The notes: generated by a model from the sequence alone, not told the origin. A stretch of DNA of 64,000 nucleotides from Spinacia oleracea (GCF_020520425.1 NC_079487.1:78807141-78871140); one strand, 5' to 3'; shown: positions 9,398 to 23,185, counted from the stretch's first letter. Translations and numbers: made by a program.

Positions 9398-11793
9398 CGG
9401 GATCATAATGTCTTTGTAAAATCAAATGTTGAATTTCTTGTAAATACTTTATGTTGAGTTCGTAAAATTAGTAAACCGACATTTTTTATATTGGATGGTT
9501 TTGATCAAATTGTAATAGATTCAATTCATTTTCTTGAAGTTTTAACCTTGTTTGAAGTTTAATTTGACGAATAAACATGTAATGTATATGCTCATGAATC
9601 CATTAAAAAGAAGTCAAGTACTTCACAATTATACTAGCTAAACCATGTTCAAAGATCTGTAAAAAATGTATATTCTATTCTTCTATGTAGAACAAAAGAT
9701 GAAAATTTTAGAACATGATCAACAATACGTAGAAAAGAATGTGTTTAATTTTAGAACATGATCAACAAAACCAAAACACGCTTAGAATAAAACATATAAA
9801 TTTATATGACAATTCGAACATAATTTTATTTCAAAGTCAAAGTAAATGCGCAACAGAGAATCAAATTTGAGGGGATCATATTTTTTAGCATCAATGGTTG
9901 AATTAATTTCTATCTTGGATGGTTTTGATCAACTTGTAATACATTCATTTGCTTGAAGATTTAACTGTTTGAAAGTTTCACGATTTACTTTTGATGTGAC
10001 ATGCTAATCAATCGATTAAAGAAGAAGTCATATACTTTGCAAATCTACTAGCTCAACTATGTTCAAAATATTAGTAAAAACTATATTCTATTTTCTATGT
10101 AGAATAAAATATGTAAAAATTTAGAACATGATCAACAATATATAGAACAAAAGGTGTTTAATTTTAGAACATGGTCAGCAAAACAAAATACCTTTATAAT
10201 ACAACATATAAATTTATATAACAATTTGAATCGTAACACTGTGTTAATCCAGAATAGTAATTAAGATGTAACACTAAAAATAAGATATAAAAAATGATAT
10301 AACAAAGAGTACATCATTACATAATTCTTCAAAAGTAAAAAAAAAAGATGTAACAAATAAAATCATCAATTCTAGTTGCACAACAAATATTGAAATCGAG
10401 TATTGTTTGAAGAAACATATTCGATGAAGTCCTGAAATAACAAAAATAAAAAGGATTTAGTGTCAAGACAACTAAACAAAAAATAATAAAATTACTACAA
10501 ATTAGAATATTCTGTACATATTTTAGAACATCATGTATATTGTTTAGAACATTAAGCATATTGTGTAGAACACAATGCAAAGTTTCCTAGAACATGTTGT
10601 GTAAAGTTTAGAACATGTTGTATATTTTTTAGAACATGCATATTTTTCAGAACATGATGTACATTTATTCAGATCATGGAAGAAATAAAAATGGTAATCT
10701 AAATATTCAAATCAAGTTATAAAAAGTTATAAAGTTCACTTTACTTTTTCCGGAAAATTTCAGATATCATGGTAACCAAGATCCTCGCGTCCTTTGCATA
10801 ACTGATACAAAAGAATGTGAGAAAGCAGTTCATAACATATATATAATGATAACATAGAACATATGAATAAAAGTGCAGAACAAGAAGATCAATTATTCAG
10901 AACATCATAAGCAATTATTCAAAACATCAACATTGTCAGTTTCATTTTAGTTCAAAAATAAAAAACATCAGTTATTCAGAACATTTAAAACAATTATTCA
11001 GAACAAAATGAACAATTATCCAGAACATTAAACTATTAACATATTAATCAGAAAACGCACCAGATCCAACGATTAACGATAGTGGATTATGAAAACTTCT
11101 AATTACGTAGCATAAACAGATAGAATAATGATTAATGTGAAATTAAAAAGCATGAAAAACACAACAATAATCAAACAATTTACATAATCGAATCAAAGAA
11201 CAACATGATTTCGAATGTCGCACAATTATATGAATTCGCAAATCCGTGTTCGGATTCAATACGATTTAGCAAAATATGATCGAATTTAAATAAAAAAACA
11301 AAAATTTATGAACAAAATTGAATCAAAGTACACATAATTGTTCCAAAATACAATCAAATTCAACAAAATCGTTCTAAAATCACAAAATTAATCACATATA
11401 ATCTTGAAAATAAAAATTGAAAAATTAAACAAAAATGAAATAATACCTTTAAACTCACGAAATCTGGAAATGTGGTGAATATATTTGAGAATCTGGGGTG
11501 AAATTGCGCCTATTAGGCCAAAAGTAAAGTGTACTCAAACCTTAATTGAAGCTCTAAGCCTCTAATGGCGGCACAATGAAGAGAGAGAAAATAGAGGTCT
11601 GTAGATTTTAGAGAAGCAGTGAGCGTGAAGAAGGAGGAAAATGGTTGGGTAATTGTTCAATAAATTTACAAAAATACCATTACTAAACCCTTGATTTTGA
11701 GATGTTAGATTAGAAAATATCCAAAGGCCCAGATTTATTCTCACATAAGATTGTGTTCTCACATAGAGGGGGTGTTCTCACATGAGCCTTCCT

Positions 11794-11922
11794 CTATATA
11801 CGAAAACCTAGTTACAATAGGATACACTTGCTTGTCGCCCAAACAAACTTGAAGCCCAAGCTTGCTTTCCGCTCAAGTAAGGCGCAAGCACAAGCCTTGA
11901 TACCCCTAATTGCTATACCAAT
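11794..11922. other. Spacer between two MULEs
   Basis: About 130 bp between the right end of the deleted element and the left end of the large one. No gene. Confidence 0.5.
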
Positions 11923-12071
11923 GTACAGCCAAGATGGTTGTACCCCCTGCCCAAAACGACGCGCAGCGTCATTTTTCGTAAAATACCCAGGTACAGCCAA
12001 GTTGGCTGTATCCCCTGCCAATGTTAGGCGCGTGAATCCCACGCGCGAGGTAGATAATTAAAAAAAAATGG

Positions 12072-12113
12072 CACGTGAGGGTAATAATTTCCCGCAGGAA
12101 TCGCCTATAAATA
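12072..12113 (+). promoter_or_regulatory. G-box and TATA box of the ULP1-like gene
   Basis: CACGTG at 12072-12077 and TATAAATA at 12106-12113 lie inside the left terminal region of the MULE, about 255 bp before the first ATG (12369). The stretch between is CT-rich, as in plant 5' leaders. The site is a prediction. Confidence 0.5.
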
Positions 12114-14499
12114 CACTAAAAAAAGAAGAAAATCATTTCGAAAACCGTTCAAATTCTCAGCACGCAACAATTTTTCTCTCTCCTCCGCCCACTCATCTAC
12201 GTCGATTGCTTTCTCTCTCCTAAAATCGCCATTAAACTTCCTGCAACCACCTCAATTTACTTTCTCTCTCTTCAAACCGCTACTAATCTTCATTATTAAA
12301 GCTGAATTTGCAGAAAATATCAAGAGAAGAAATATGTGCCTTCTTTTTGGTGAAAAAAAAGGAGAAAAATGGATTTTCGAGATGAAATTGACATGAACAA
12401 GCTACAAAATCCAACGAAAAGCAAAAAGTAAGTAATTACAATTGATTCTGATGTTTCATTTTATTTTCGAACTAAATATGAAATCTAATTTTGCTTATTT
12501 TCGTTCTATTTCAGAAAAACGAAGATGCCGAAAGAAAAAAAAGAAACGTATGTAATTTAATTTTAGATTTCGTACATGCAACTGTTTTATTACTTAAATA
12601 TCTGTTTAATTTAGTTATTTTCAGTATTTTTCATTATAATGTTCAAATAATTTCATTATAATGGTCAATATTTTTGGTTTATGATGTTAACAAACCCTAA
12701 CTTCTGAATTTTTTGCTATAGTACTGGAAGATCTAGTGAAGAGCCAAAAATCGGCACTGAAAAGCAGTCAGACATGACAGAGTAAGTTATTTTAAGTTTT
12801 CGTAGATAAAATTCATTTTAATTTACATATGTTCAATAAATTTTATATTAATGTTCAATCATTTTTAATTTAATGTTTATTTTCGTTGCGTAATGATTTT
12901 ACCAAACCCTAACTATTGGTTTTTTGGTCACAGAACTGGACAATACGAAATTGAGAATGAAATTGAAACTGAAAAGCAAATAGACACAGTCCAGTAAGTA
13001 ATTTTTATGTTTTTGAATATCTATTTCTATTTAATTTACGAATGTGCCGTTTTAGACATTTGATACAATACAAATACAAAATAATGATACATTGTTCATA
13101 TTCATAGAGATTTAAGAATAATCTTATTGATGATTAAAATTTGGAATGGGAATGTCAATTATTTCAAATATTATTATAATAATGTAAATGTGATGAACTT
13201 TTGTTGAGTTTTTTATCCTTATGTTAGATGTTCATTTTATGTGTAAAATGTTCATATTGTTTAAGCTAGATATTCATTTTGGTCTACTGAGTTTTGTTCA
13301 TTCCTCTGTAAAATAAATTAAGTCGAGAACTCATGATAACTATCTTATGCGAAATATTCAATTGATTATAGCAGAATATTCAATATCTTTTTGAAAAATG
13401 TTCATATATTCCAAACAGGATATCCTTTTTGGTCTACTGAGTTTTCTTTAGGAACACTGAATTATTTCGAATGTTATATATATAATTAAAATGATTTGAA
13501 CATTTGTTCATTCCTATGTCCAAAAAACTAAATCCAGAACTCATGATAACTGTCTGTCTGCAAAATGTTCAATATATTTTGATAAAATATTCATTTTCTT
13601 TTTATAAAATGTTCAATTTTTTTCTGGAATATATTTTGTTACTGAGTTTTGTTTTGGAATATACTATGAATTATTTCTAGTATTATATTCATAATGGAAA
13701 TGTTCTTTGTACTAATATTCAATTTTTCTATCGTAAAATTTTAAATCTACACTCATCTACGAAAAATGTTCAATTTATTTTGATAAAATATTCAATTCCT
13801 TTTTATAAAATGTTCGTTTACTCTGATATACTAAATTTGGTTTAGAAATGTTCAATTATTTCAACTGCTATATTCATAATTTCAATGTTTGAACTTTTGT
13901 TCATTTCTACAGTCCTTTTTAATATTAAAATTCATGATAACTGTTTTTATGTTAAATGTTCATTTTGTTTTCATAAAATATTAATTTCTTCAAACTATAT
14001 TTTGCTCTGGACACTCATTAGTTATACATTTATAAAATCTAGAGAACAACCAAAAAGGTTAATACTCAAATTTAAGCGAAGACCAACTGAATCCCAGCCA
14101 GAGGTTCAGAAAGTATTAAGGTATAAGATAATATCAATTTTTTTTATTAAATTTGAATGATGAAAACGTATGAACAATATCATTTAAATATAAACTTACA
14201 AATAAACAAGAAAGAAAGAGCTGTTCAATAATAAAGAATAAACCATAAAAAATAAAGAACAAACAATTCCAAATGAATGAACAAACAATGAAACAATTAT
14301 GAACAAATATGCAGAAGAAAATGGTAAGACATGGTAGCTGTTGCCCCTGATAAACAAAGTACAGGTTAGTGAAACAACTTTTAGCAAAGAGCATAAAGCA
14401 GAACAACAAAAAAAAGGCTGCAGAAATGGTAGCTGCAGCTGCTGCAAAGGCCAACAAAGAAGCTGAGGAAAGGATAGCTACACCTGCCGTAGCAGCACA

Positions 14500-14790
14500 A
14501 ATAGAAGCTGAGAAAAGGGCACATGCAGCTGATGCAGAAGCCAAAAGAGTCGTTGAGGAAAAGGCATCTGCAGCTGAGAAAGAAGCCAAAAGAGTGGCTG
14601 AGGAAAAGGCATCTGCAGCTGATGCAGAAGCCAAAAGAGTGGCTGAGGAAAAGGCATCTGCAGCTGATGCAGAAGCCCGAAGATTGGTTGAGGAAAAGAC
14701 ATCTGCAGCTGAAGCAGAAGCCAAAAGACAGGCTGAGGAAAAGGCATCTGCAGCTGATGCAGAAGCCCAAAGAGAAGCTGAGCAGAAAGA
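14500..14790 (+). repeat. 45-bp coding repeat (coiled-coil, Ala/Glu/Lys)
   Basis: Inside exon 6 of the ULP1-like gene a 15-codon unit (approximately ADAEAKRVAEEKASA) repeats about six times with few changes. It predicts one long charged alpha helix. The alternate frames of this stretch are open too, because of the repeat, and are not genes. Confidence 0.85.
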
Positions 14791-17299
14791 AGCTGAGAGA
14801 AAGAAAAAAGAAGTTGAGAGAAAGAAAAAAGAAGATGATGATGCCACAAAAGCAATTGCCAAGGTGGTTGAAAATGTAAATGCTTCAAAGAGTGAAGATC
14901 AAACCAACGGTGGTAATGGCACAAAAAAAGGAAGGAAGACAACAACTAGCAAGAAGAAGACCATTCAAAATATAACTATTGATGAAGCACTACAAAAGAA
15001 ATTGCACAACATATCAGATTCATACAATCCGAGAAGAAGTACAAGATCAATGGTGAAAGTGCAAGAAAATGTTTGTGCTGAAATAGTTAGCAAAGAAGAA
15101 TTTGATGGCAAAGGCAACTATTTACATTGTTCAATCTTATTTCAATAAATGTTCAAATATATTATTATGTAAGTTGTACTTATTATTTGTTATTAATGTA
15201 GATGTTTCTGAAGTTACTTCCAAAGTAACAAATACTCCAAAGAAAAGGAAAGGGGCTGAGAAAGAAGATGAGGATGAGCCTGTGGATGTTGAGATCATAA
15301 AAACAAAAAAGCAAAAAGGTAAATATATATACAAAAAAAAATGTTAAACAATAATCTAAGATATTTGATAAAATGTCAATATATTAAATACATTGTAATT
15401 TTTTTTTACAGGAGTTGAGAAAAAAGCATCTGTTAAAGGAAGAATTCTTCCTCTTAGGACTGCAATGAAAAGAAACAAGAAAAGTGATATAGAAGAAGTG
15501 AGAGATGAACAGAAATGTTTCATGGAATGTTCATTTGGTTATCATAAAATGTTATTTTTGTTTGGATAAAAATTCTTTCTGTTTTTATCTCATACAGTTA
15601 TTCAAAGTTTTTGGTTATATGTTTAAAGTTTTTCTCCATCATGTTCAAAATTTTTCTATATTAAGTTCAAAGTTTTCTGCATTATGTTCCAAGTTTTTTA
15701 TCATATGTTCAAAGTTTTTGGACATATGTTAAAATTTACAATTATTCAAAGTTTTTTTGTCATATGTTCAAACAATTTTACTATTTTGTTCTATTCACAG
15801 GACTTGCAAAAGTCATAGTTCAAGGGAAAAGGAAAGTGAAAGATAGTTTGAAAAAAAGAAAGGAACAAGAAGAAGAGGTTCAAGAAGAAGAGGAATTAGA
15901 GGGAGATGACGAAGAGGAGGAAGAAGAGGAGGAAGAGCAAAATGAGGAAGAAGAGGAAGAAGATGAGGAAGATGAGGAAGACGAAGAATGGGAAGAAGAA
16001 GAAGTGAAAGAACAAAAAAAGATGAAAAAATGTATATTTAGTATAATAAAATGTTAAACATTGTATTACATATTTATCAAAACTTCTTAATTGTATGTTC
16101 TTCTCTAACAGAGCAAACAGTACCGGTGAAAGATAGGTTGCTTATGTTCGAAAAACAAAGACAAAAAATAGGTAAGACTAAAATTTATTTGTTTTCCATA
16201 AAATTAAAAATTCTAGGATTGTTATTAAAACTTACTTATATGTGTTCCTTTTCCAACATCAAAAAGAACAACACCAAAAGCAAACCTACATGATGAAAAG
16301 AAAAGAAAGAGGAAAATAACTGATGAGGATTATGAAGTGAAGGAAGAGAATGAAAATGATGATATTCACAATTCAGAAAACGGTAAAAATAAAAATACTT
16401 GAATGAATCTATGTAATTTATTTTTATTCTTATTATTCCTGCATTAATTTTTGGTTTTGTTAATCAGCTTTAATTGTGGAACGGGAGGTTTCCCCTTTGG
16501 CGATGATTACCAAAGAAGTTCCTGTAAAAAAGAAAGCAAAGAAAACAATCGCTATTTACAACGAGAAAGTAGAAGAAGAAGAAGAGGAAGAAAAAACTGG
16601 AGTTAGAGGAGGACATGGAAAATTCATCACTTTCATTTCCATGATGAATGAACAGAAGAAGGAGGCCGTTCGGAATATTGGTTTAGGAGCATTGCTAGAA
16701 TTCCAGCTACCTACTTCATCCCAACAATTTGTTACATGGGTGTGTAACAACTTTGAGGAAAACATCCAATATCTTTATCTGCCAAAGAATGAGAAAATTC
16801 TGATAGAATTTGATGACGTGAAAAAGATATATGGCCTTCCTAGCGGTGAAGTAGACATAGTTGAGGCAAAGTCTGACAAGGCTAGTGAAGAATTTTCTGC
16901 ATTCATGGCAAGGTAAATGATCTTAAGTCTATACTTATATTTTCAATATGTTATAGACTTCAAAAATCTAATTGCATTATGCATGTACTATAAATGTTCT
17001 TTTTCTTAAAGTTATTTGTTCAATTGTCTATGGCTTAATATACATTCAGAATTTGAAAGTTTATCTCATACAATTATAATGAGAAAAAGTTTTTTCTGCG
17101 TTTATCTCATACAATTATTCATAGTTTTTCCTCCTTATGTTCAAAGTTTTTATCAATTATGTTCAAAAAATTTCCCTATTATGTTTAAAGCTTCTCCAAT
17201 ATGTTCAAAGCTTTTCTCCATTATGTTCAAAGTTTTTTACCTTTATGTTCAAAGTTTTTAGTCATATGTTCAAAATGTTTTCCTTAATTAAATTTTGTT

Positions 17300-17350
17300 C
17301 ATTAACAAAAACAGATGGAAGAAGACATTAATACATGAAAAGTGGAATCC
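17300..17350 (+). repeat. Duplicated intron end plus start of exon 13 (pseudo-exon)
   Basis: The bases around 17305-17350 copy the end of intron 12 and the start of exon 13 (about 17530-17590): AAATTTTGTTCATTAA, AAACAG, TGGAAGAAG and AAAGTGGAATCCT recur in the same order. The upstream copy is cut short after about 50 bp. Confidence 0.6.
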
Positions 17351-18866
17351 TAATTAAATTTTGTTCATATTTAATTAAATTTTGTTTTTCTTAATTAAAT
17401 TTTGTTCATATGTCTATGCTTGTTCTTTTTTCTATAACCCTGATTCATATAATTGTTCATAGTTGTTGTTGCGTTTGTTCTTTCTTTTAATATTGGTTGT
17501 TCTTTCTGTTTGGGAATGTTTATCTTAATTAAATTTTGTTCATTAAAAAAACAGTTGGAAAAAGATCTTTATAGATACAAAGTGGAATCCTCTTGGGAAT
17601 AAGGTCCCATCAGTTCAGAAAATTTTGAAGTACTACAGTCGAGAAGACCAAATTGAGGCTGGACCAGATGCAAATTTCATTACAAGCTTCTTGGTGGTCA
17701 CTGTCAACACGTTGATCAAGAGCACGTTGTCAAACCAAGCATACTTCAAATTTTTGTTCTCAATGATGAATCATGAGTAGACCCGGAACTTGAACTGGTG
17801 CAAGTATGTGTGGGAGGCACTGCTCTCAACTACTGCACAGTATAAAAAAAACCTGAAACAAAAGGACAAAGCCCCATTTTCACAGGACCATTGCCGTTAT
17901 TGACGGTATAACATCATTTACACCTTCTAAATTTATGATTTTAATGTACTTGATCAATCTTAGGGTTTTTCTAATACTTATACTTTGTATGTCAGATTAT
18001 CTATTTTGACAGAGTTCAAAGAATGAACTTTTTTCCTCCAAGACGAATTCCACTTGTGTCCTGCTGGACAAAGGAAATAGGACACAAACGGAATAAATTG
18101 GAGGAAAGTGGCTTTGGATTGGGGAAGGTGTTACCCAAAATCAATATTGAAGAAAAACAAACTCGCAAGGTATTGCTAAATGCATCACATTCTAATAGAT
18201 TAAAGTTAATTCTTCTGCAAAATATAAATATGTGTAATATTAATTTTATGTTCCTTCCTTTAATATGTTAAATAATATTTTTAGAACATACATAAATAAA
18301 TGTTCATAACCCTTTGCTTAAATGTTCTTTATTTTTGCATATAATGTTCATACCTCTCTAAGACATATAATAACATAATGAAGAATTAGTGCATTATATA
18401 CAGAAAGTAATAAAATGTTCAAACCTCTTTAGTTATTTATTCAAACTGTATCAATAAATGATAAAAATAAGTGTTCAAGCCTCTTTACTTATATATTGTG
18501 TATGTGCACAAGTGTCATTCAGTATATATAGTTGTTCATACTTTTACTTCTAAATGTTCAAACTGAAACACCTAAAAGTTTACTATTCCCTAATGTATGT
18601 CAATTTCTTTTAAAACACAGGAGTTTATGGATGAGTTTGTGGGTATAATTCAAGCTGTTGGTGACAATTTGTCAAAGCTTTCTGATTCACTGAAGAAGGC
18701 GCAAGAATTCTTCCTAGGAAATGAGTTGGTATCTAAAGTGGAAGAGTTCTTGTCAAAAATGGCAAAAGAACCATCATTAAGCCAAGATAAGTGGTCTGAT
18801 GACTTCATTAAGGCTCTATTGGAGAAAGAAAAAGAGTTTTTGGATGCAATTAATCTGGAGAAAAAG

Positions 18867-18946
18867 AAAGCAAAAAAGGATAAGCAGAGATATGAGTATG
18901 ATATCAAGAATGCATTTGACTTGGGACTTTCACCATCACCGATGGT
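18867..18946 (+). repeat. 80-bp module, copy 1 (inverted partner at 24204-24283)
   Basis: Lies in exon 15 of the ULP1-like gene and encodes KAKKDKQRYEYDIKNAF followed by DLGLSPSPMV. The minus strand of 24204-24283 is identical except for one base (A to G), which changes Lys to Arg. Confidence 0.95.
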
Positions 18947-19704
18947 AGATGATGACAAGTTGAAAGGTGAGAAAGCTGGTAAATCCACCTCTACGCCAAG
19001 TTTTTCACTGGAAGAAACAGATGAATCTTTGGCCTCTGCTATGCTGAATCTAAAACAAAGAAGGGAGGAAGAGAAAAAAGAAAATGAAATTGCAAAAGCT
19101 AAGAAAATGATGCAAGCAGAATCAGAAGTGAGTGAACCAGCTTCAGAAGAACCAAAAACAACAGTGGAGCAGATTGTTGTACAAGCAGAGGAGATTGTGA
19201 GCTTGGATGCAGCTACAGTGGAGCCTGAGTTGCATGTATCAGAAATGATGCCTGCAACTAATGTAATTCAAGAGGAGCCTGCACCAGAAGTGAGAAATGA
19301 AAAGGATCCTGCACCACAAGTGATTGAGAAGAAGGTTACACCAGATGGGGTTGAGGAGCAGCCTGTGACAAATAAGACAAATAAAAATGCTGAACCACAA
19401 GTGCTTGAGAACAATGTTGCACCACAAATGGTTGAGGAGCCAGCAGAACCTCATACTCCTACACAGTCGCAGGTGCAAGAAGGAGTGGAAGCTGAACTAT
19501 CTGTTGGTGCTGAACAATCTTCTCTTTCTTCACCAAAAACTCCATTGAATGAAGTCTCAATATCAACATTAATTTCAATGGACGAAATTTTTGAAGACAA
19601 AGGAGAAAAAGAAGATGAAGGAGAAGGGTAAATTTTAACTGTATTTAGACTGAATTTGTATTTGTGAAACTTTGGTTATATTATGAAAACTATTTTAAAG
19701 ACAT

Positions 19705-21139
19705 TGTAGACACCTACTTTTGTCCCCATTCCCGAAAGGGAAGGTTCGATGATGAGAACATAAATCTCCTATAAAATAACGAATCTCGATCACCCTTTTT
19801 ATTTCACCAGAACTTGCTATTTATAGAAACCTGCTAAAAATAGTAACTGCCATAATAGGTAGTTGTTAAAAGTGGCAAGTCATAAAGATAGAAACCTGTC
19901 AGAATTAGGTGTTGCACTCCAACATAAATCCTAAAAGAGATAGAATTTGCAAGAGGAATCCTATTCCTAGTATAATTCGAAAATAAGAGTTACGTATTGA
20001 TTAAAATCCTAACGAACCTAGAGTTTGTAACGGGCCCAGACGCATTCCGTCATAAAGTTAATACGCACTAAAAAACTCGGATAAGTCTCAAAGACTCCGT
20101 ATTCCACGAGTCCAAATCTGACAAGGAAATACGGCCCAGACCCTATTTTCAACGCATTTTCGGCGCCCAGCCCTGGGCGCTGAAATTACCTGGGTACGTG
20201 TTCTCTCCTAATTCTTCTTGGATTAGTGCTCTAAAATTCTATCTTTCCACGAACTCTTTTCTATAAATATAGCCCCAAATTCGACGTGATACGAACACAC
20301 AATTCATATTCTGAGTATTGACTCCAACCCCTAAGCCTAAGCCTCACGCTGCGAAATTGATCCCGCGTTCTGTCGCAATCGATCCAAAAATCGAACAGAA
20401 CGTATCCTGTCCCTTGTAGCTGAAGCATTAAGCCTGGAAACTTGAGATTCGTTAAATAAAAGGAGAAATAGCAAAGCCAAAGTGGTTAGTTTTCTGAGAA
20501 CCGTGACGCACCTCTCAAGGGTGCGTCGTAATGTGTCCCTTCGCATGATTTAATCTCTTTCCTCGCCCTTTTATAAAACCGTTAAACTATTAATCTGATT
20601 GTTCTATCACGCCTAACGAAGATAATATCTGGGACAATTAAACTATCATGCTAGGTCCCTTAAATCAATCTAAACAAGATAATCACGATCGATCTAGTAT
20701 TATGTGTTGCATATTGCTAAAATCAATTCAGATTAGTTTAATAGTTAACGCATGTCCCTTCAATTATTTATGCTGAGCTAGTAAGGATATCCTGCCTCTG
20801 GAGTTATCGAAGAGCGAGTACTCCTCTCGGTAGTTAAAGTCCCCCGAACCCTCAATCTCTGCCCTGCGGGTGTACGTTGAGAGATCCCCACACCAGGGAT
20901 CACAAGGGAACTTATGGCCGTCGTGGTCAAACATAATTGCACTCCCTTTATATCACGATAACCGGGTTTTGTCAGTTTTTCTCATTGTCGTTAAAAACTG
21001 AATGGCGACTCCTATATTACTAGTCAATTGGGTGTAAACTCACAGGAAATCCAATTACACTTGATTTGACAAAAAGAAACGTCACGCCCACGAGGGACGA
21101 GGTCACGCATTAGCCTCGTGCTTTTTCGACCCCCTCACA
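19705..21139 (+). mobile_element. Tat-type Ty3/Gypsy solo LTR (1435 bp) in a ULP1 intron
   Basis: Begins TGTAGACACCTACTTTTGTC and ends CCCCCTCACA. Flanked by a perfect target duplication GACAT (19700-19704, 21140-21144). It belongs to the same family as the LTRs of the 35.8-49.1 kb retrotransposon but is visibly more diverged and in the opposite orientation. It sits within the intron between exons 15 and 16, so it need not harm the protein. Contains one of the family's GC palindromes (about 20144-20186). Confidence 0.93.
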
Positions 21140-23185
21140 GACATAATAATGTTTTGGTTATTTAAAATGTCATGATTTAATTTTTTAATCTTTTTGTTTT
21201 TCGTTAATATTCATTCTTTTTATACGTTTTGTTCAAACGTGTTTAATATGTTCATACTCTTCTATTTTTTGTTCTTTCTTTTTCAAACTTGTTAAATTCT
21301 TGGATCATTCTTCTGGAATGTTATGTTCTTTCTTTTTGTACTTTTTGTTCATTCTTTTACTTTATATGTTCATACTTTAAATTTTTTTGTTCTTTCTTGT
21401 TCAAACCTGTTAACTTCTTGGTTCTTCTTCTGGAATTTTATATTCTTTCTTGTTGAATTTTTTATTCTCTTTATTTATCTTATATGTTCATACTCTTAAT
21501 CTTATATGTTCATACTCTTAATCTTATATGTTCATTTTTATAATTATGTTGATTGTTTGTTAAATTTTTTGTATATACAGAAATGAGAAAGGTGACAAAG
21601 GGAAAAGATCTCACAGGATTCACAAACTACCGACTGCCTTCTCTTCTCCATATTTGGTCAAGTATCGAGACTTGTTCAAAAATCTGGACACAATGCATCA
21701 AAGCCTAGCAGATTATGTCTTAAGTGGTCAGGACAACATGTATTTTCTTTAATTTCACGTAAAAATAATTTAAAATTTAAATTCTTATACTTCCTCCTAA
21801 TTTACTTCCTGTTTGTAGTGAGGTTCTTTATTTTGATGGATATAACTACATCAATAGAGAGGAAACACTGGTTGATGAAGCGGAAGTGGTTGACTGTGTG
21901 ATTGATTCATGGTCAAAGTATCTAAATGCAAAGGGCCATAAAGATAAACTCTTCCTTTCAACAGTTCCATATGTAAGTATAATAATTGATGTTATTTAAA
22001 ATGTTCATTTTGTTTATATAAAATGACCATTTTCTTAAAAAGAATGTTCAATATTAAAACAAGTAATGTTTAATATATTTAAATAGAATGTTCATAATTA
22101 CAATACATAATGTTCAAAATTTTGAAATGAAATATTCATTATTGAAATAATTAATGTTCAACAAAATTAAGATAACAAGTACGAATGATTAAATTGAAAT
22201 GTTCATCATCATTGTAACTAATTTTACATATCTTTATAATTGAATGTTCATTATCTTTAAATGCAGCATATAATGTGCACAAACAAGGTATGTCCAGCAG
22301 GATCCTCCTACGAAAAAAGGCTTGATGATTTTAAAAGCAGGATTAACGAAGAACTGGATAACTATAATTTCAAAAACATTCATCAATTTAAACAGGTAAA
22401 CCTATATAACTTCTAAACCATTCCTCAAACTTTAATGTTCATTTTAATGTATATAATTATTCATTGTTTTTAACTTAAATAATTACCTCTTTTTCAGATA
22501 TTCATCCCCGTTCTTGCTGCAAAACACTTATATCTCCTAGTCATCAACCATTACACTGAAACTGTGGATGTAATTGACAATAGGCCTCTACCAAGAAATG
22601 TAAAATTTGAAGCTAAATACGAGGGCCACCCAGAAGTTGTGGTAAGAAATAAATCATTCTTAAATGTATATTTGTAAAACCAAAGATAATTATCTTACTA
22701 TTATGAACATAAATTCCAGATGGATGCTTTTGCAAAATATATGGGCACATTTGGTTATGAGATAGAACCAAAGCAAAAGTATGAAATGAATTTGCTCAAG
22801 ATGAAATGGAGAAGCATGAAATACTATACAAACTGCGGTGTGTATGTCATGAAGCACATGGAGACCTATACTGGTGATCCAGAACATGAATGGATCTGTG
22901 ACTTGAAGGCAAATGATGTAAGTTGAATTTTGTTCATTCTTCTTTTGTATTTTGATCATTTATTTTTATTGTTTTGGTCTTTTCTGTTTTATTGTTCTGT
23001 CTGTTGAATTTCGTTTATATTCCTCATTTTATAATTTCGTATTTGGATTTTATAAAACATTTTTAATTTTTGATATACAGACAAATCAAATAAGGAAGCT
23101 TCGTGTCACTTTCTGTGGTCTCCTAATGCTTTCAAAGCAAAATGAAAAGCATGAGTCAAACATAAATGAAGAATGGAGGAGTTAA

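Larger units (their letters stand above)
7121..11793 (+). mobile_element. Internally deleted ULP-type MULE (about 4.7 kb)
   Basis: Both ends carry a related terminal phrase: left GGTTCCTATGTGAG... with TATGAGAATGAATCT at 7147-7162; right, on the minus strand, GGAAGGCTCATGTGAGAAC... with TATGTGAGAATAAATCT. So it has imperfect terminal inverted repeats. Inside are short K/E-rich exon-like pieces and a last exon resembling that of the ULP1 gene in the next element, but no transposase and no protease core. The non-coding parts are filled with GAACAT motifs. The interior 9400-11560 holds no gene. Read as a non-autonomous deletion derivative of the kind of element found at 11.9-27.6 kb. Confidence 0.6.
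12369..23185 (+). pseudogene. ULP1-like SUMO protease gene of MULE, about 21 exons, two lesions
   Basis: Exons I could phase: 12369-12427, 12515-12547, 12722-12781, 12934-12993, 14043-14120, 14365-~15106, 15202-15318, 15412-~15537, 15801-16031, 16112-16171, 16267-16382, 16468-16912, 17555-17905, 17996-18169, 18621-19627, 21581-21739, 21819-21972, 22267-22395, 22498-22641, 22720-22917, 23081-23185. Order of parts: K/E-rich N-terminus, 15-residue Ala/Glu/Lys coiled-coil repeats (exon 6), an acidic run (exon 9), a conserved N-domain typical of plant ULP-MULE proteins (exon 12, ...LGALLEFQLP), a Q/E-rich linker (exon 15), then the C48 peptidase. Catalytic residues are present: His in KHLYLLVINH and Asp in VIDNRP (exon 19), Cys in TNCGVYVMKH (exon 20). 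Lesions in exon 13: an in-frame TAG (17778-17780) and a one-base loss in a T run (about 17877-17880). The catalytic exons themselves are open. Confidence 0.85.

Noticed and set aside
14134..14945. Long minus-strand and alternate-frame open frames over the coiled-coil repeats
   Set aside because: They are shadows of the 45-bp repeat in exon 6 of the ULP1-like gene; the + frame has phased splice sites and family-typical composition.
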